DNA of 64,000 bases from PALSA-600 sp963842335 (GCA_963842335.1 CAWJGF010000004.1:1-64000), one strand, 5' to 3'; shown: positions 27,368 through 37,380, counted from the first letter of the stretch. A program made the numbers and translations. The notes: a model not told the origin generated them from the sequence alone.

Positions 27368-27742
27368 ATGGCGACTGCAATGAAAATCAAGAAGGGCGAC
27401 ACCGTCCAGATGCTCTCCGGGAAGGACCGGGGGAAGCAAGGACGGGTCCTCGAGGCACGCCCGCGCGCCGGCAAGGTGCTCGTCGAGAACCTGAACATGA
27501 CGAAGCGCCACCGCAAGCCGCGCCCGATTCGCGACGCGAGCCGCATGGGGGGAACGCAGATGGCGCCCGGCGGGATCATGGATCTCGCTGCCCCGGTTGC
27601 GATCTCGAACGTGATGCTCGTCTGTCCGACGTGCAAGCTGCCGACCCGCGTCGGCTACCGGTTCAAGGAAGCCAAGGGCGGCGAGCAGGTCAAGGTGCGC
27701 GTCTGCAAGCGCGAAGGCTGCGGCCAGGAGATCGATCGCTGA
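27368..27742 (+). CDS. rplX: 50S ribosomal protein L24 with zinc-ribbon-like Cys
   Basis: L24 starts 50S assembly. The KOW motif is GDTVQMLSGKDRGKQGRVLE. The C-terminal part carries four Cys as CPTC and CKREGC, suggesting a zinc ribbon as in many actinobacterial and Thermus homologues. 124 residues. Confidence 0.97.
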   Translation: MATAMKIKKGDTVQMLSGKDRGKQGRVLEARPRAGKVLVENLNMTKRHRKPRPIRDASRMGGTQMAPGGIMDLAAPVAISNVMLVCPTCKLPTRVGYRFKEAKGGEQVKVRVCKREGCGQEIDR

Positions 27743-28320
27743 TGGCAACCACCGAGACCTATACGCCCCGCCTGAAGCAGCAGTACAACGACGAGCTCCG
27801 CAGCCAGTTGCAGGAGCAGCTCGGGCTGGAGTCGATCATGCAGGTGCCGTGCATCTCGAAGATCACCCTGAACATGGGTGTCGGCGAGGGCAAGAACGAC
27901 GCCAAGCAGATCGACGCTGCGCAGGAGGAGCTGACGATCATCGCCGGCCAGCGCGCACAGGTCCGCCGCGCCCGCAAATCGATCGCGCAGTTCAAGATCC
28001 GCGAAGGCATGCCCATCGGCGTGAAGGTCACGCTGCGCGGCGACCGGATGTGGGAGTTCCTCGACCGGCTCGTCTCGATCGCGCTGCCGCGCATCCGCGA
28101 CTTCCGCGGCCTGAGCCCGGCGTCGTTCGACGGCCGCGGCAACTACTCGCTCGGCATCCGCGAGCAGATCATCTTTCCCGAGATCGATTACGACAGCATC
28201 AATCTGATCCGTGGACTCGACGTCACGATCACGACGACCGGAAGTGACGACGATCAGGCGCATGCCCTCTTGCGGGGCCTCGGCCTGCCGTTCGGCACCG
28301 ACGGACAAAGGGAGCTGTAA
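27742..28320 (+). CDS. rplE: 50S ribosomal protein L5
   Basis: L5 binds 5S rRNA and contacts S13 in the central bridge. 192 residues from the ATG overlapping the rplX stop, with CISKITLNMGVGEGKNDAK and REGMPIGVKVTLRGDRMWEF. The stop abuts the S14 gene. Confidence 0.98.
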   Translation: MATTETYTPRLKQQYNDELRSQLQEQLGLESIMQVPCISKITLNMGVGEGKNDAKQIDAAQEELTIIAGQRAQVRRARKSIAQFKIREGMPIGVKVTLRGDRMWEFLDRLVSIALPRIRDFRGLSPASFDGRGNYSLGIREQIIFPEIDYDSINLIRGLDVTITTTGSDDDQAHALLRGLGLPFGTDGQREL

Positions 28321-28506
28321 GTGGCGAAGAAGTCGCTTGTCGTGAAGGCTGCGCGCCCCGCGAAGTTCAAGGTGCGCAACTACACCCGCTGCAACCGCTG
28401 TGGGCGGCCGCGTGCCGTCTTCAAGAAGTTCGGGCTCTGCCGTATCTGCCTGCGGGAACTCGCCCATCAGGGCGTCATCCCCGGCATGACAAAGAGCTCC
28501 TGGTAG
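28321..28506 (+). CDS. rpsZ: 30S ribosomal protein S14, zinc-binding type
   Basis: The short zinc form of S14 (61 residues) with CNRCGRPRAVFKKFGLCRIC, giving a four-Cys zinc site. GTG start. This is the only S14 in the window, so the cell probably relies on the zinc form unless a zinc-free copy lies elsewhere. Confidence 0.97.
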   Translation: MAKKSLVVKAARPAKFKVRNYTRCNRCGRPRAVFKKFGLCRICLRELAHQGVIPGMTKSSW

Positions 28507-28517
28507 GAGGACAACGA

Positions 28518-28919
<402 letters not shown>

Positions 28920-28925
28920 CGACAC

Positions 28926-29459
28926 ATGTCCCGTATCGGAAAACGTCCAATTGAGCTGCCCGCCGGCGTGATCGTCTCGGTCGATCCAGGCCGCGTCACC
29001 GTGTCCGGGCCGAAGGGCGAGCTGCGCCAGGTCGTGCCGCAGCGGATGAAGATCGTCGAGGACGACGGGGCGATTCTCGTCTCGCGTCCGACCGAGCGCG
29101 GCGAGGATCGCGCGCTGCACGGTCTCACACGCTCGTTGATCGCGAACATGGTCGAGGGCGTCACCCAGGGCTTCGAGAAGAAGCTCGAGATCCAGGGTGT
29201 CGGCTATCGCGCCGCGCTGTCCGGAACCGATCTCGAGCTTCAGGTCGGCTACTCGCACTCGGTCAAGATCAAGCCGCGCCAGGGCATCGAGTTCGAGGTC
29301 CCGGTGCCGACGCAGGTGGTCGTCCGCGGGATCGACAAGCAGGTCGTCGGCCAGACCGCCGCAGAGATTCGCAGAGTCCGTCCGCCGGAGCCCTACAAGG
29401 GCAAGGGCATCCGCTACGAGGGCGAGTTCGTTCGCCGGAAGGTCGGGAAGCGCGCATGA
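28926..29459 (+). CDS. rplF: 50S ribosomal protein L6
   Basis: L6 lies near the factor-binding site. 177 residues, MSRIGKRPIELPAGVIV, ending in PEPYKGKGIRYEGEFVRRKV. Its stop overlaps rplR by 4 bp. Confidence 0.98.
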   Translation: MSRIGKRPIELPAGVIVSVDPGRVTVSGPKGELRQVVPQRMKIVEDDGAILVSRPTERGEDRALHGLTRSLIANMVEGVTQGFEKKLEIQGVGYRAALSGTDLELQVGYSHSVKIKPRQGIEFEVPVPTQVVVRGIDKQVVGQTAAEIRRVRPPEPYKGKGIRYEGEFVRRKVGKRA

Positions 29460-29811
29460 GCCAGCTCACCACTCGCGAAGCGCGCCTGCGCCGCCACCGG
29501 CGCGTCCGCGGCAAGGTTCGCGGCACCGCCGAGCGCCCGCGCCTGGCCGTGTTCCGTTCGAACCGCGGCATCTTCGCCCAGCTCGTCGACGACGACGCCG
29601 GCAAGACCATCGCGGCTGCATCGTGGATCGGGTTGCCGAAGTCATTCAAGGGCGACAAGTCGGACCAGGCCACGGAGGTCGGAGCCGCACTCGCCCTGGC
29701 CGCGAGGAAGGCCGGCATCAAAGCTGTTGTTTTCGACCGCGGGGGCTACCTGTTCCACGGTCGCGTCAAGGCGCTCGCTGAGGGCGCCCGTGAAGGAGGA
29801 CTGAGGTTCTA

Positions 29812-29812
<1 letters not shown>
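29456..29812 (+). CDS. rplR: 50S ribosomal protein L18
   Basis: L18 binds 5S rRNA. 118 residues with RHRRVRGKVRGTAERPRLAV and AFDRGGY-like VFDRGGYLFHGRVKALAEGA. The TAG overlaps the rpsE GTG. Confidence 0.98.
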
Positions 29813-30384
<572 letters not shown>

Positions 30385-30534
30385 CGCCATCGGCCAGACG
30401 CAGCGCCACCGCGGCACCTTGCGGGCGCTCGGCCTCGGCAGGATCGGCAAGACGGCCGAGCACACCGAAGGCCCGGTCCTGTCAGGCATGCTTCGCAAGG
30501 TCCGCCATCTCGTGAACGTGGAGGAGCAGCAGTA

Positions 30535-31158
30535 ATGGCCGGTGAGCTGAACCTTTCGAACCTGCAGCCCGCGCAGCCGCGCAAGGACCGCAAGCGCGTA
30601 GGCCGCGGCATGGGCTCGGGCAAGGGACGCTACTCCGGTCGCGGGATCAAGGGCCAGAAGTCGCGCGCCGGCTCGCACGCCATGCGGGCCGGGTTCGAGG
30701 GCGGCCAGATGCCGCTGCACATGCGCACGGCCAAGCTCCGCGGTAACACCTCGGCGGACGCGATGCCCGTCGGCCCGTTCCGCACGTACACGCAGCCCGT
30801 CAACCTGCGCGACCTCGACCGCTTCGAGGCGGGCGAGGAAGTGACGCCCGAGTCGCTGAAGGCGAAGGGGCTCATTCGCACAATCCGCAAGGACGTGAAG
30901 CTGCTCGGTGTCGGCGATCTCTCCAAGAAGCTGACGATCACCGTGCACGCCGCCTCCGCGACGGCGCGCGAGAAGGTCGAGGCTGCGGGTGGCACGCTGA
31001 CGCTCCTCAAGGAGCCGAAGGTTCGCAAGCCGAAGAACATGAAGCGCCGGCCGGAAGGCAGGACGAAGGACAGCACTCCGGAGGCGGAAGAGCCGCAGGC
31101 AGCCGCGGCTGACGAGACCACCGAGGCGACCGAAGAGACGACGGAAGGCGGCGAGTAG
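30535..31158 (+). CDS. rplO: 50S ribosomal protein L15 with acidic tail
   Basis: L15 is a late 50S assembly protein. Residues 1-~150 match the family (LQPAQPRKDRKRVGRGMGSG, GFEGGQMPLHMR). A tail of ~55 residues, first basic (KPKNMKRRPEGRTKD) and then Glu/Ala/Thr-rich, extends it to 207 residues. It precedes secY by 4 bp. Confidence 0.97.
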   Translation: MAGELNLSNLQPAQPRKDRKRVGRGMGSGKGRYSGRGIKGQKSRAGSHAMRAGFEGGQMPLHMRTAKLRGNTSADAMPVGPFRTYTQPVNLRDLDRFEAGEEVTPESLKAKGLIRTIRKDVKLLGVGDLSKKLTITVHAASATAREKVEAAGGTLTLLKEPKVRKPKNMKRRPEGRTKDSTPEAEEPQAAAADETTEATEETTEGGE

Positions 31159-31162
31159 AGCC

Positions 31163-32416
31163 GTGTTGAGCTGGCTCGCCAACGCCTGGCGAGTCCCGGA
31201 GCTTCGACGCCGACTCCTGTTCACGGCGGGTGTCCTCTCGGTGTACCGCCTGGGCTCGTGGATTCCGGCGCCGGGCGTCGACTCGAGCCAGATCCAGAAC
31301 TACTTCAACGGCAAGGGCGGCTCGGTGCTCGGCCTGCTGAATCTCTTCTCGGGCTCGGCGCTGTCGCGCTTCTCGATCTTCGCGCTCGGGATCATGCCGT
31401 ACGTCACGGCGTCGATCATCCTGCAGCTGATGACGGTCGTCATCCCGCAGCTCGAGCAGTTGCAGAAGGAAGGCGAAGCGGGGACGGCCAAGATCAACCA
31501 GTACACGCGGTACCTCACCGTCGTGCTGGCCGCGGCGCAGTCGACCGGCTACGCATACCTCTTCAAGCGCTCGGGCGCCCTGTCCGTGAACAGCGGCCGC
31601 CTCGTCCTGATCATCGTGACGCTGACCGCCGGCACCGTGATGCTGATGTGGCTCGGCGAGCTGATCACCAAGCGCGGCATCGGCAACGGCATCTCGCTGC
31701 TCATCTTCGCCTCGATTCTCACCTCGGCCCCGCAGGGGATCAACGCCTGGATCAACGGCGGCCCGATGGAGCGACTGTTCTTCCCACTCATCGCGATCGG
31801 CATCGTCGTCGCGGTTGTCTTCGTGCAGGAGGGCCAACGGCGGATCCCGATCCAGTACGCCAAGCGCATGGTCGGACGCCGCCAGACGGGGGGCGGCGCA
31901 ACCTACATGCCGCTGCGCGTCAACATGGCGGGCGTCATCCCGGTCATCTTCGCCGCAGCGCTCCTCGCGTTCCCGCCGACGATCGCGCAGTTCTTCCCGC
32001 AGACGCAGTCGTGGATCAACACGCACTTCTCGCCGTCCTCGACGATCTACCTCCTCACCGAGGCGGCGCTCATCATTATCTTCACCTACTTCTACACGGC
32101 TGTCACCTTCAACCCGGTCGACCAGGCCGACAACCTGCGCAAGTACGGCGGTTACATCCCGGGCATCCGGCCGGGCCCGCCGACGGCGCAGTACCTCGAC
32201 CGTGTGCTCACGCGTCTGACGCTGCCGGGATCGCTCTTCCTGGCGGTCGTCGCCGTGCTCCCGTCCCTCTTCATCGCGCACTTCGGCTTCTCCCAGGCGA
32301 CGTCACGCGCGCTCGGCGGCACCTCGGTGTTGATCGTCGTCGGCGTCGCGCTCGACACGATGAGGCAGATGGAATCGCAGATGATGATGCGCTCGTACGA
32401 GGGCTTCCTCAAATAG
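31163..32416 (+). CDS. secY: Protein translocase channel subunit SecY
   Basis: The pore of the Sec secretion channel in the cytoplasmic membrane. 417 residues with ten membrane segments, N-terminal PELRRRLLFTAGVLSVYRLG, the plug region near FNGKGGSVLGLLNLFSGSAL and the conserved cytosolic loop GYIPGIRPGPPTAQYLDRVL. GTG start at 31163, directly followed by adk. Confidence 0.97.
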   Translation: MLSWLANAWRVPELRRRLLFTAGVLSVYRLGSWIPAPGVDSSQIQNYFNGKGGSVLGLLNLFSGSALSRFSIFALGIMPYVTASIILQLMTVVIPQLEQLQKEGEAGTAKINQYTRYLTVVLAAAQSTGYAYLFKRSGALSVNSGRLVLIIVTLTAGTVMLMWLGELITKRGIGNGISLLIFASILTSAPQGINAWINGGPMERLFFPLIAIGIVVAVVFVQEGQRRIPIQYAKRMVGRRQTGGGATYMPLRVNMAGVIPVIFAAALLAFPPTIAQFFPQTQSWINTHFSPSSTIYLLTEAALIIIFTYFYTAVTFNPVDQADNLRKYGGYIPGIRPGPPTAQYLDRVLTRLTLPGSLFLAVVAVLPSLFIAHFGFSQATSRALGGTSVLIVVGVALDTMRQMESQMMMRSYEGFLK

Positions 32417-32418
32417 CC

Positions 32419-32994
32419 GTGAACCTTCTGGTACTCGGCCCGCAGGGAGCCGGCAAGGGGACGCAGGCGAAGCGCATCTCGGAGGAATTCGGGATCCCGC
32501 ACGTCTCGACCGGCGACATGTTCCGCGCAGCGATCGCTGCGCGCACCGAGCTCGGGCGCAAGGTGGAGCCGTTGATCGACAGCGGCACACTGGTTCCCGA
32601 CGAGGTGACGATCGCGCTGATCCGCGAGCGGCTGTCGGAGGACGACGCCCAGGCTGGGTTCGTGCTCGACGGGTTCCCGCGCAACCTGCTGCAGGCCGAA
32701 GCACTCGACGAGATGCTGGCCGCAATCGGGCGCACGCTCGACGCCATCCTCTTCTTCGACGTCACGGACTCGGTCGGCATGGAACGCGCCCTCAACCGCG
32801 CGCAGATCGACAACCGCACAGACGACACTCACGAGGTGATCGCGAAGCGACTTGCGACCTACCACTCGCAGACCGAGCCCGTGATCGAGCACTACCGGAC
32901 GACCGGGAAGCTCGTGCCGGTGCGCGCCGGACGCACGATCGACGAGGTCTGGAACGAGATCTCGTCCGCGTTGCAGCAGGTGGCGCCGGCGTGA
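32419..32994 (+). CDS. adk: Adenylate kinase, short form
   Basis: Interconverts ATP + AMP and 2 ADP. 191 residues with the P-loop GPQGAGKGTQAKRI, the AMP site STGDMFRAAI and DGFPRN. The region where long forms carry the LID or zinc domain is only a short loop (around AQIDNRTDDTHEV), so this is the small type. GTG start 2 bp after the secY stop; the end overlaps map by 4 bp. Confidence 0.97.
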   Translation: MNLLVLGPQGAGKGTQAKRISEEFGIPHVSTGDMFRAAIAARTELGRKVEPLIDSGTLVPDEVTIALIRERLSEDDAQAGFVLDGFPRNLLQAEALDEMLAAIGRTLDAILFFDVTDSVGMERALNRAQIDNRTDDTHEVIAKRLATYHSQTEPVIEHYRTTGKLVPVRAGRTIDEVWNEISSALQQVAPA

Positions 32995-33755
32995 TCATCC
33001 GCAAGTCCCAGCAGGAGATCGAGACGATGGTGCGCGCCGGCACGGTCGTCGCCGGCACGCTCGCGCTGCTCGAGGAGCACCTCCAGCCAGGGATCTCGAC
33101 CCGCGAGCTCGACGCCCTCGCCGAGGACTTCATCCGCTCGCACGGCGGCGAGCCGACGTTCAAGGGATACAAGGGCTATCCGGCCGCCACATGCCTATCG
33201 CCGAACGCCATGGTCGTGCACGGCATCCCGGGCGACACCACGCTCGTCGCCGGCGACATCCTTTCCGTCGATGTCGGGGTCACCCTCGACGGGTTCGTCG
33301 CCGATTCCGCCTGGACCTTCGCGGTCGGGGCGATCGCTCCGGAGACGCAGCGCCTGCTCGACACGTGCAAGGCGGCGCTCGAGGCGGGCATCGCCGAGGC
33401 CCAGGTCGGGAAGTCGGTCGGGGACATCTCCCGTGCGGTTCAGACGGTCACCGAAGCGGCGGGTTACAGCATCATCCGCAGCCTCGTGGGGCACGGGGTG
33501 GGCCGTTCGATGCACGAAGACCCACAGGTGCCGAACTTCGTCTCGTCCTATACCGGCCCGGAGCTGCAGGAAGGCATGACGATCGCGATCGAGCCGATGA
33601 TCACGGCCGGCGGCCCCGACGTCTACATCCACGACGACGACTGGTCGATTTCGACCTCCGACGGGTCGCTCGCCGCCCATTTCGAGCACACCGTCGCAGT
33701 CACCGCCCACGGCCCCCGGATCCTGACCGATGGGGCAGGGGTCCTGGTACGATAA
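32991..33755 (+). CDS. map: Methionine aminopeptidase, type I
   Basis: Removes the initiator Met from nascent proteins with a two-metal centre. 254 residues. Metal ligands are visible in VDVGVTLDGFVADSAWTF (two Asp), GHGVGRSMHEDP (His), TIAIEPM (Glu) and the final AAHFEHTVAV (Glu). No SH3-binding extension is present. It is usually followed by infA; here the next gene is rpmJ. Confidence 0.96.
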   Translation: MIIRKSQQEIETMVRAGTVVAGTLALLEEHLQPGISTRELDALAEDFIRSHGGEPTFKGYKGYPAATCLSPNAMVVHGIPGDTTLVAGDILSVDVGVTLDGFVADSAWTFAVGAIAPETQRLLDTCKAALEAGIAEAQVGKSVGDISRAVQTVTEAAGYSIIRSLVGHGVGRSMHEDPQVPNFVSSYTGPELQEGMTIAIEPMITAGGPDVYIHDDDWSISTSDGSLAAHFEHTVAVTAHGPRILTDGAGVLVR

Positions 33756-33813
33756 CGACCCGCGATGCGAGGCGTTTGCCCGCGCGCACCCTTCGTTTGA
33801 GGAAATACCACTC

Positions 33814-33927
33814 ATGAAAGTTCGCCCGTCCGTCAAACCCATGTGTGAGCGCTGCCGCGTGATCAAGCGGCACGGGCGCACCATGGTCATTTGCACCAAT
33901 CCACGTCACAAGCAGCGTCAGGGGTAA
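33814..33927 (+). CDS. rpmJ: 50S ribosomal protein L36, zinc type
   Basis: A 37-residue zinc-binding protein, MKVRPSVKPMCERCRVIKRH, with the Cys-Cys-Cys-His set C11, C14, C27 and H32. The 58-bp gap from map holds TACGAT just after the map stop region and GAGGAAAT as ribosome site. infA, normally between map and this gene, is absent. Confidence 0.96.
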   Translation: MKVRPSVKPMCERCRVIKRHGRTMVICTNPRHKQRQG

Positions 33928-33937
33928 CCGAACACTT

Positions 33938-34312
33938 ATGGCACGTATCGCGGGTGTGAACCTGCCGAACCAGAAGCGACTCGAGATCGGTCTCACCTAC
34001 ATCTTCGGGATCGGGCAGCCGACCGCACAGAAGATCTGCACCGCGCTCGGCCTCTCGCCGGACACCAAGGTGCGCGACCTGACCGAGGACGAGGTCGCGA
34101 AGCTCCGCGAGCTCATCGACTCCGACTACCAGGTCGAAGGCGATCTGCGCCGCGAGCGTACTCAGGCGATCAAGCGCCTCCAGGAGATTGGCTCGTACCG
34201 CGGCCTGCGCCACCGGCGCAACCTGCCGCTGCGCGGCCAGCGCACGAAGACGAACGCGCGCACCCGCAAGGGCCCGAAGAAGACCGTCGGCCGCGGGAAG
34301 AAGGCGAAGTAA
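33938..34312 (+). CDS. rpsM: 30S ribosomal protein S13
   Basis: S13 forms the bridge to L5 at the top of the 30S head. 124 residues, MARIAGVNLPNQKRLEIGLT, with YRGLRHRRNLPLRGQRTKTN at the basic C-terminus. First gene of the alpha-operon group. Confidence 0.98.
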   Translation: MARIAGVNLPNQKRLEIGLTYIFGIGQPTAQKICTALGLSPDTKVRDLTEDEVAKLRELIDSDYQVEGDLRRERTQAIKRLQEIGSYRGLRHRRNLPLRGQRTKTNARTRKGPKKTVGRGKKAK

Positions 34313-34717
34313 ATGGCGCCTCCCCGGAGAGCAGCGACCCGCGGTCGCACCCGTCGCCGTGTCCGCAAGAACATCGCGATCGGCCAGGCGCACATCAAGA
34401 CGTCGTTCAACAACACGATCGTCGCCCTGACCGACAAGGAGGGCAACGTGATCGTGTGGGAGTCCGCCGGCTCGGCCGGGTTCAAGGGCTCGCGCAAGTC
34501 GACCCCGTTCGCCGCGCAGGTGACCGCCGACTCGGCGGCCCGCAAGGGGATGGAGCACGGCCTCCAGAAGGTCGAGGTCTTCGTCAAGGGCCCCGGCTCC
34601 GGGCGCGAGACCGCAATCCGGTCACTGCAGGCCGCCGGGCTGGAGATCCTCGGAGTGAAGGACGTCTCGCCGCAGGCACACAACGGCGTCCGCCAGAAGA
34701 AGCGGAGGCGCGTCTAG
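34313..34717 (+). CDS. rpsK: 30S ribosomal protein S11
   Basis: S11 lies on the platform next to the mRNA exit. 134 residues with GQAHIKTSFNNTIVALTDKE and VFVKGPGSGRETAIRSLQAA. The stop overlaps the rpsD GTG. Confidence 0.98.
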   Translation: MAPPRRAATRGRTRRRVRKNIAIGQAHIKTSFNNTIVALTDKEGNVIVWESAGSAGFKGSRKSTPFAAQVTADSAARKGMEHGLQKVEVFVKGPGSGRETAIRSLQAAGLEILGVKDVSPQAHNGVRQKKRRRV

Positions 34718-35337
34718 TGGCTCGCGATCGTTCACCGAAGTGCAAGCAGTGCCGCCGGGAGGGCATCAAGCTCTTCCTGAAGGGCGAGCGCTGCCTGACG
34801 GAGAAATGCGCGATCGAGCGTCGCTCGTATCCGCCGGGCGAGCACGGCCGCGGCCGGATCAAGCAGAGCGAGTACCTGCTCCAGCTGCGTGAGAAGCAGA
34901 AGGCGCGCCGGTACTACGGCCTGCTCGAGACGCAGTTCCGCACCTACTACGAGAAGGCGAACAAGCGCGGTGGCATCACCGGCGAGAACCTCCTGCAAAT
35001 GCTCGAGACGCGGCTCGACAACGTCGTCTACCGCCTTGGCTTCGCTGCGTCCCGCGCGCAGGCGCGTCAGCTCGTGCGGCACGGTCACTTCTCCGTGAAC
35101 GGCCGCCGGGTGAACATCCCGAGCTACCAGGTCAAGCCCGACGACGTCGTGACGCTGAAAGGTGGGTCGAGCGCGGAGCAGATCGTCCGCGACGCGACCG
35201 ATCTCACCGCCGCCGTCGCTCCGTGGTTGCAGGCCGACCACGAGGGGCTGACCGGCAAAGTGCTGAAGTGGCCGGAGCGTGCCGAGATCGACACCCCGGT
35301 TTCCGAACAGTTGATCGTCGAGCTCTACTCCAAGTAG
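34717..35337 (+). CDS. rpsD: 30S ribosomal protein S4, zinc-finger type
   Basis: S4 nucleates 30S assembly and represses the alpha operon in E. coli. 206 residues from GTG 34717. The N-terminus has CKQC and CLTEKC, a four-Cys zinc site kept in many actinobacteria; the S4 RNA-binding domain is RLDNVVYRLGFAASRAQARQ. Confidence 0.97.
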   Translation: MARDRSPKCKQCRREGIKLFLKGERCLTEKCAIERRSYPPGEHGRGRIKQSEYLLQLREKQKARRYYGLLETQFRTYYEKANKRGGITGENLLQMLETRLDNVVYRLGFAASRAQARQLVRHGHFSVNGRRVNIPSYQVKPDDVVTLKGGSSAEQIVRDATDLTAAVAPWLQADHEGLTGKVLKWPERAEIDTPVSEQLIVELYSK

Positions 35338-35360
35338 CGCTCGCCTTAGGAAAGGAACAG

Positions 35361-36356
35361 ATGGCCGTACGCGCACAGGATTTCCAGATCCCGAAGATCA
35401 CGCACGAGGAAGTGAACGAGAATCGCGGCGTCTTCGTGATCGAGCCGCTCGACCGTGGCTTCGGCTACACGTTCGGGAACTCGTTGCGCCGGGTGCTCCT
35501 CTCCTCACTCGAGGGCGCCGCGGTGACCTCGGTGAAGCTCGAGGGTGTCGCACACGAGTTCACGACGCTGCCGGGTGTCCGCGAGGACGTCACCGACATC
35601 ATCCTCAACCTGAAGCAGCTCGTCTGCATCCTGCACGGTGAGTCCCCCGAAGTCGAGGTTCGCCTCACGAAGCGGGGCGAGGGCATTGTCACCGCCGCCG
35701 ACATCGAGGCGCCGGCCGACCTCGAGATCCTGAATCCGGACCTCGAGATCGCCAACCTCTCGTCGAAGGGACGCCTCGAGGTGACCGTCACGATCGGTCG
35801 CGGCCGCGGCTACCTGCCCGCCGAGGGCAACCGTGGTCAGGCACACACGATCGGCGTCATCCCGGTCGACTCGATGTTCTCGCCGATCAACCGCGTCGCG
35901 TACGACGTCGAGGCCGCACGTGTCGGGCAGCGCACCGACTACGACAAGCTGATCCTCGACGTCACGACGAACGGCTCGATCGATCCGAAGGACGCAATCG
36001 CCCAGGCGGCCGAGATCCTCATCCGCCAGCTCGCGATCTTCACCGACCTCGAGAAGATGGAGGGCTTCGGCGAGGCCGCGCAGGCAGCGGCCGAGGGCGC
36101 TGAGACGCCCGGCGTCTCGCTCGCGGGCGGGATGGAGAACTTCCCGATCGAGGAGCTCGAGCTTGGTGTTCGCTCGTACAACTGCCTCAAGCGGGTGGGG
36201 ATCGAGACGATCGGCGATCTCGTCACGAAGTCGGAGTCGGAGCTCGCTGCGATCCCGAACTTCGGCAAGAAGTCGATCGAGGAAGTCAAGGAAACGCTCC
36301 AGCAGCACGGCCTCAACCTCCGTGGCGGCGCGTCCGCCAACGGCGTGGAGGCGTAG
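35361..36356 (+). CDS. rpoA: RNA polymerase alpha subunit
   Basis: The assembly platform of RNA polymerase, with a C-terminal domain that binds UP elements and activators. 331 residues: N-terminal domain with GFGYTFGNSLRRVLLSSLEG, linker ~230-250, and alpha-CTD with LGVRSYNCLKRVGIETIGDL. ATG 35361 has AAAGGAA upstream. Normal length. Confidence 0.98.
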   Translation: MAVRAQDFQIPKITHEEVNENRGVFVIEPLDRGFGYTFGNSLRRVLLSSLEGAAVTSVKLEGVAHEFTTLPGVREDVTDIILNLKQLVCILHGESPEVEVRLTKRGEGIVTAADIEAPADLEILNPDLEIANLSSKGRLEVTVTIGRGRGYLPAEGNRGQAHTIGVIPVDSMFSPINRVAYDVEAARVGQRTDYDKLILDVTTNGSIDPKDAIAQAAEILIRQLAIFTDLEKMEGFGEAAQAAAEGAETPGVSLAGGMENFPIEELELGVRSYNCLKRVGIETIGDLVTKSESELAAIPNFGKKSIEEVKETLQQHGLNLRGGASANGVEA

Positions 36357-36363
36357 CGGCTCG

Positions 36364-36960
36364 ATGCGGCACGCGCGCTCAGGGAAGAAGCTCGGTCGTG
36401 ATTCGGCGCACCGCAAGGCGCTCTACTCGAACCTTGCGGGTGCGCTGATCGAGCACGGGCGCATCAAGACGACCGTCACGAAGGCGAAGGCCGTCAAGCC
36501 GATCGCCGAGCAGATGATCACGCTCGGCCGGCGCGGCGACCTGCACGCGCGCCGCCAGGCTACGGCGTTCCTGCGCTCGCGCGACATCGTGCACAAGCTC
36601 TTTGCCGAGGTCGCTCCCCGCTTCAAGGATCGGCCGGGCGGGTACGCGCGGATCATCAAGATCGGTCCGCGCCCGGGTGATGCGGCCGAGATGGCGTACC
36701 TCGAGCTCGTCGACGAGGAGTACGTGGCGAAGGAGCGCAAGGAGCGCACGCCGGAGCCCGCGGCGGCAGCGGTTGCTCCTGCAGCGGGCGAGGAGGCCCC
36801 GGAGACGGAGGCCGAGGCCGAAGCGGTCGAGGAGCCTGCGGGCGAGGCGGAGGACACCGGCGAGGCCGAGTCAGGCGAGGCGGAGGCCGACTCAGCCGAC
36901 GGAGCCGACGAAGGCACCGACGACGGCGATCAGAGCGCCGCCGACGACGAAGTTCAGTAG
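36364..36960 (+). CDS. rplQ: 50S ribosomal protein L17 with long acidic tail overlapping an antisense gene
   Basis: L17 lies near the tunnel exit. Residues 1-~118 are the family core (MRHARSGKKLGRDSAHRKAL; RPGDAAEMAYLELV). About 80 further residues are almost only Ala, Glu, Asp and Gly. The last 69 bp of this tail overlap, antisense, the 3' end of the transporter gene on the other strand. End of the ribosomal gene run. Confidence 0.96.
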   Translation: MRHARSGKKLGRDSAHRKALYSNLAGALIEHGRIKTTVTKAKAVKPIAEQMITLGRRGDLHARRQATAFLRSRDIVHKLFAEVAPRFKDRPGGYARIIKIGPRPGDAAEMAYLELVDEEYVAKERKERTPEPAAAAVAPAAGEEAPETEAEAEAVEEPAGEAEDTGEAESGEAEADSADGADEGTDDGDQSAADDEVQ

Positions 36961-37368
36961 CGACTTCGCGAAGCTCGTCTCGAAGAACCGCCAGCGCATC
37001 ACCGCGAGCCCGATGAGCTCGAAGCCGACGACGATCGCGGCGGTGACGACGGCTGCGTGGTAGCTCGGGATCAGGAACGGCAGCGTGTGCAGGATCCCGC
37101 CGAGGAACGTACCGCCACCGGTGATCAAACCGCGCGCCACCGGGTTGCCGCGGCCGGTCAGCTCGCCCGTGTCCGACAGGCCCTCGCTGTAGGCCATCGA
37201 GATGCCGGCGCCGATCGCGGTTGCGAGGCCGGCGATGAACGCGGCGTGGGGCTGCTGGGTGTAGAACGCGATGCCGAAGATCGGCGCCAGAGTCGAGAGC
37301 GACCCGTCGATCAGGCCGACCATCGCGGGCTGAACCCGTTGGAGCAGGAACCTGTGGTCTTCCGACAT
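36892..37368 (-). CDS. VIT1/CCC1-family membrane transporter (iron/manganese type)
   Basis: Members of this family move Fe2+ or Mn2+ across membranes. The 158-residue protein begins MSEDHRFLLQRVQPAMVGLI and has VIT-like features: the LIDGSLSTLAPIFGIAF segment, GISMAYSEGLSD with conserved Met and Glu, and about four to five membrane segments. ATG 37368 is set by TATACT 6 bp upstream. The C-terminal membrane helix is encoded on the strand opposite the acidic L17 tail. The substrate is inferred from the family only. Confidence 0.85.
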   Translation of the reverse strand: MSEDHRFLLQRVQPAMVGLIDGSLSTLAPIFGIAFYTQQPHAAFIAGLATAIGAGISMAYSEGLSDTGELTGRGNPVARGLITGGGTFLGGILHTLPFLIPSYHAAVVTAAIVVGFELIGLAVMRWRFFETSFAKSLLNFVVGGALIAVVGAFVGSVG

Positions 37369-37374
37369 GAATAG

Positions 37375-37380
37375 AGTATA
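37375..37380 (-). promoter_or_regulatory. -10 box TATACT of the VIT-type transporter, leaderless
   Basis: TATACT is followed by CTATTC and then ATG on the minus strand. This is the best -10 match of the leaderless group and leaves no room for a ribosome binding site. Confidence 0.6.
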
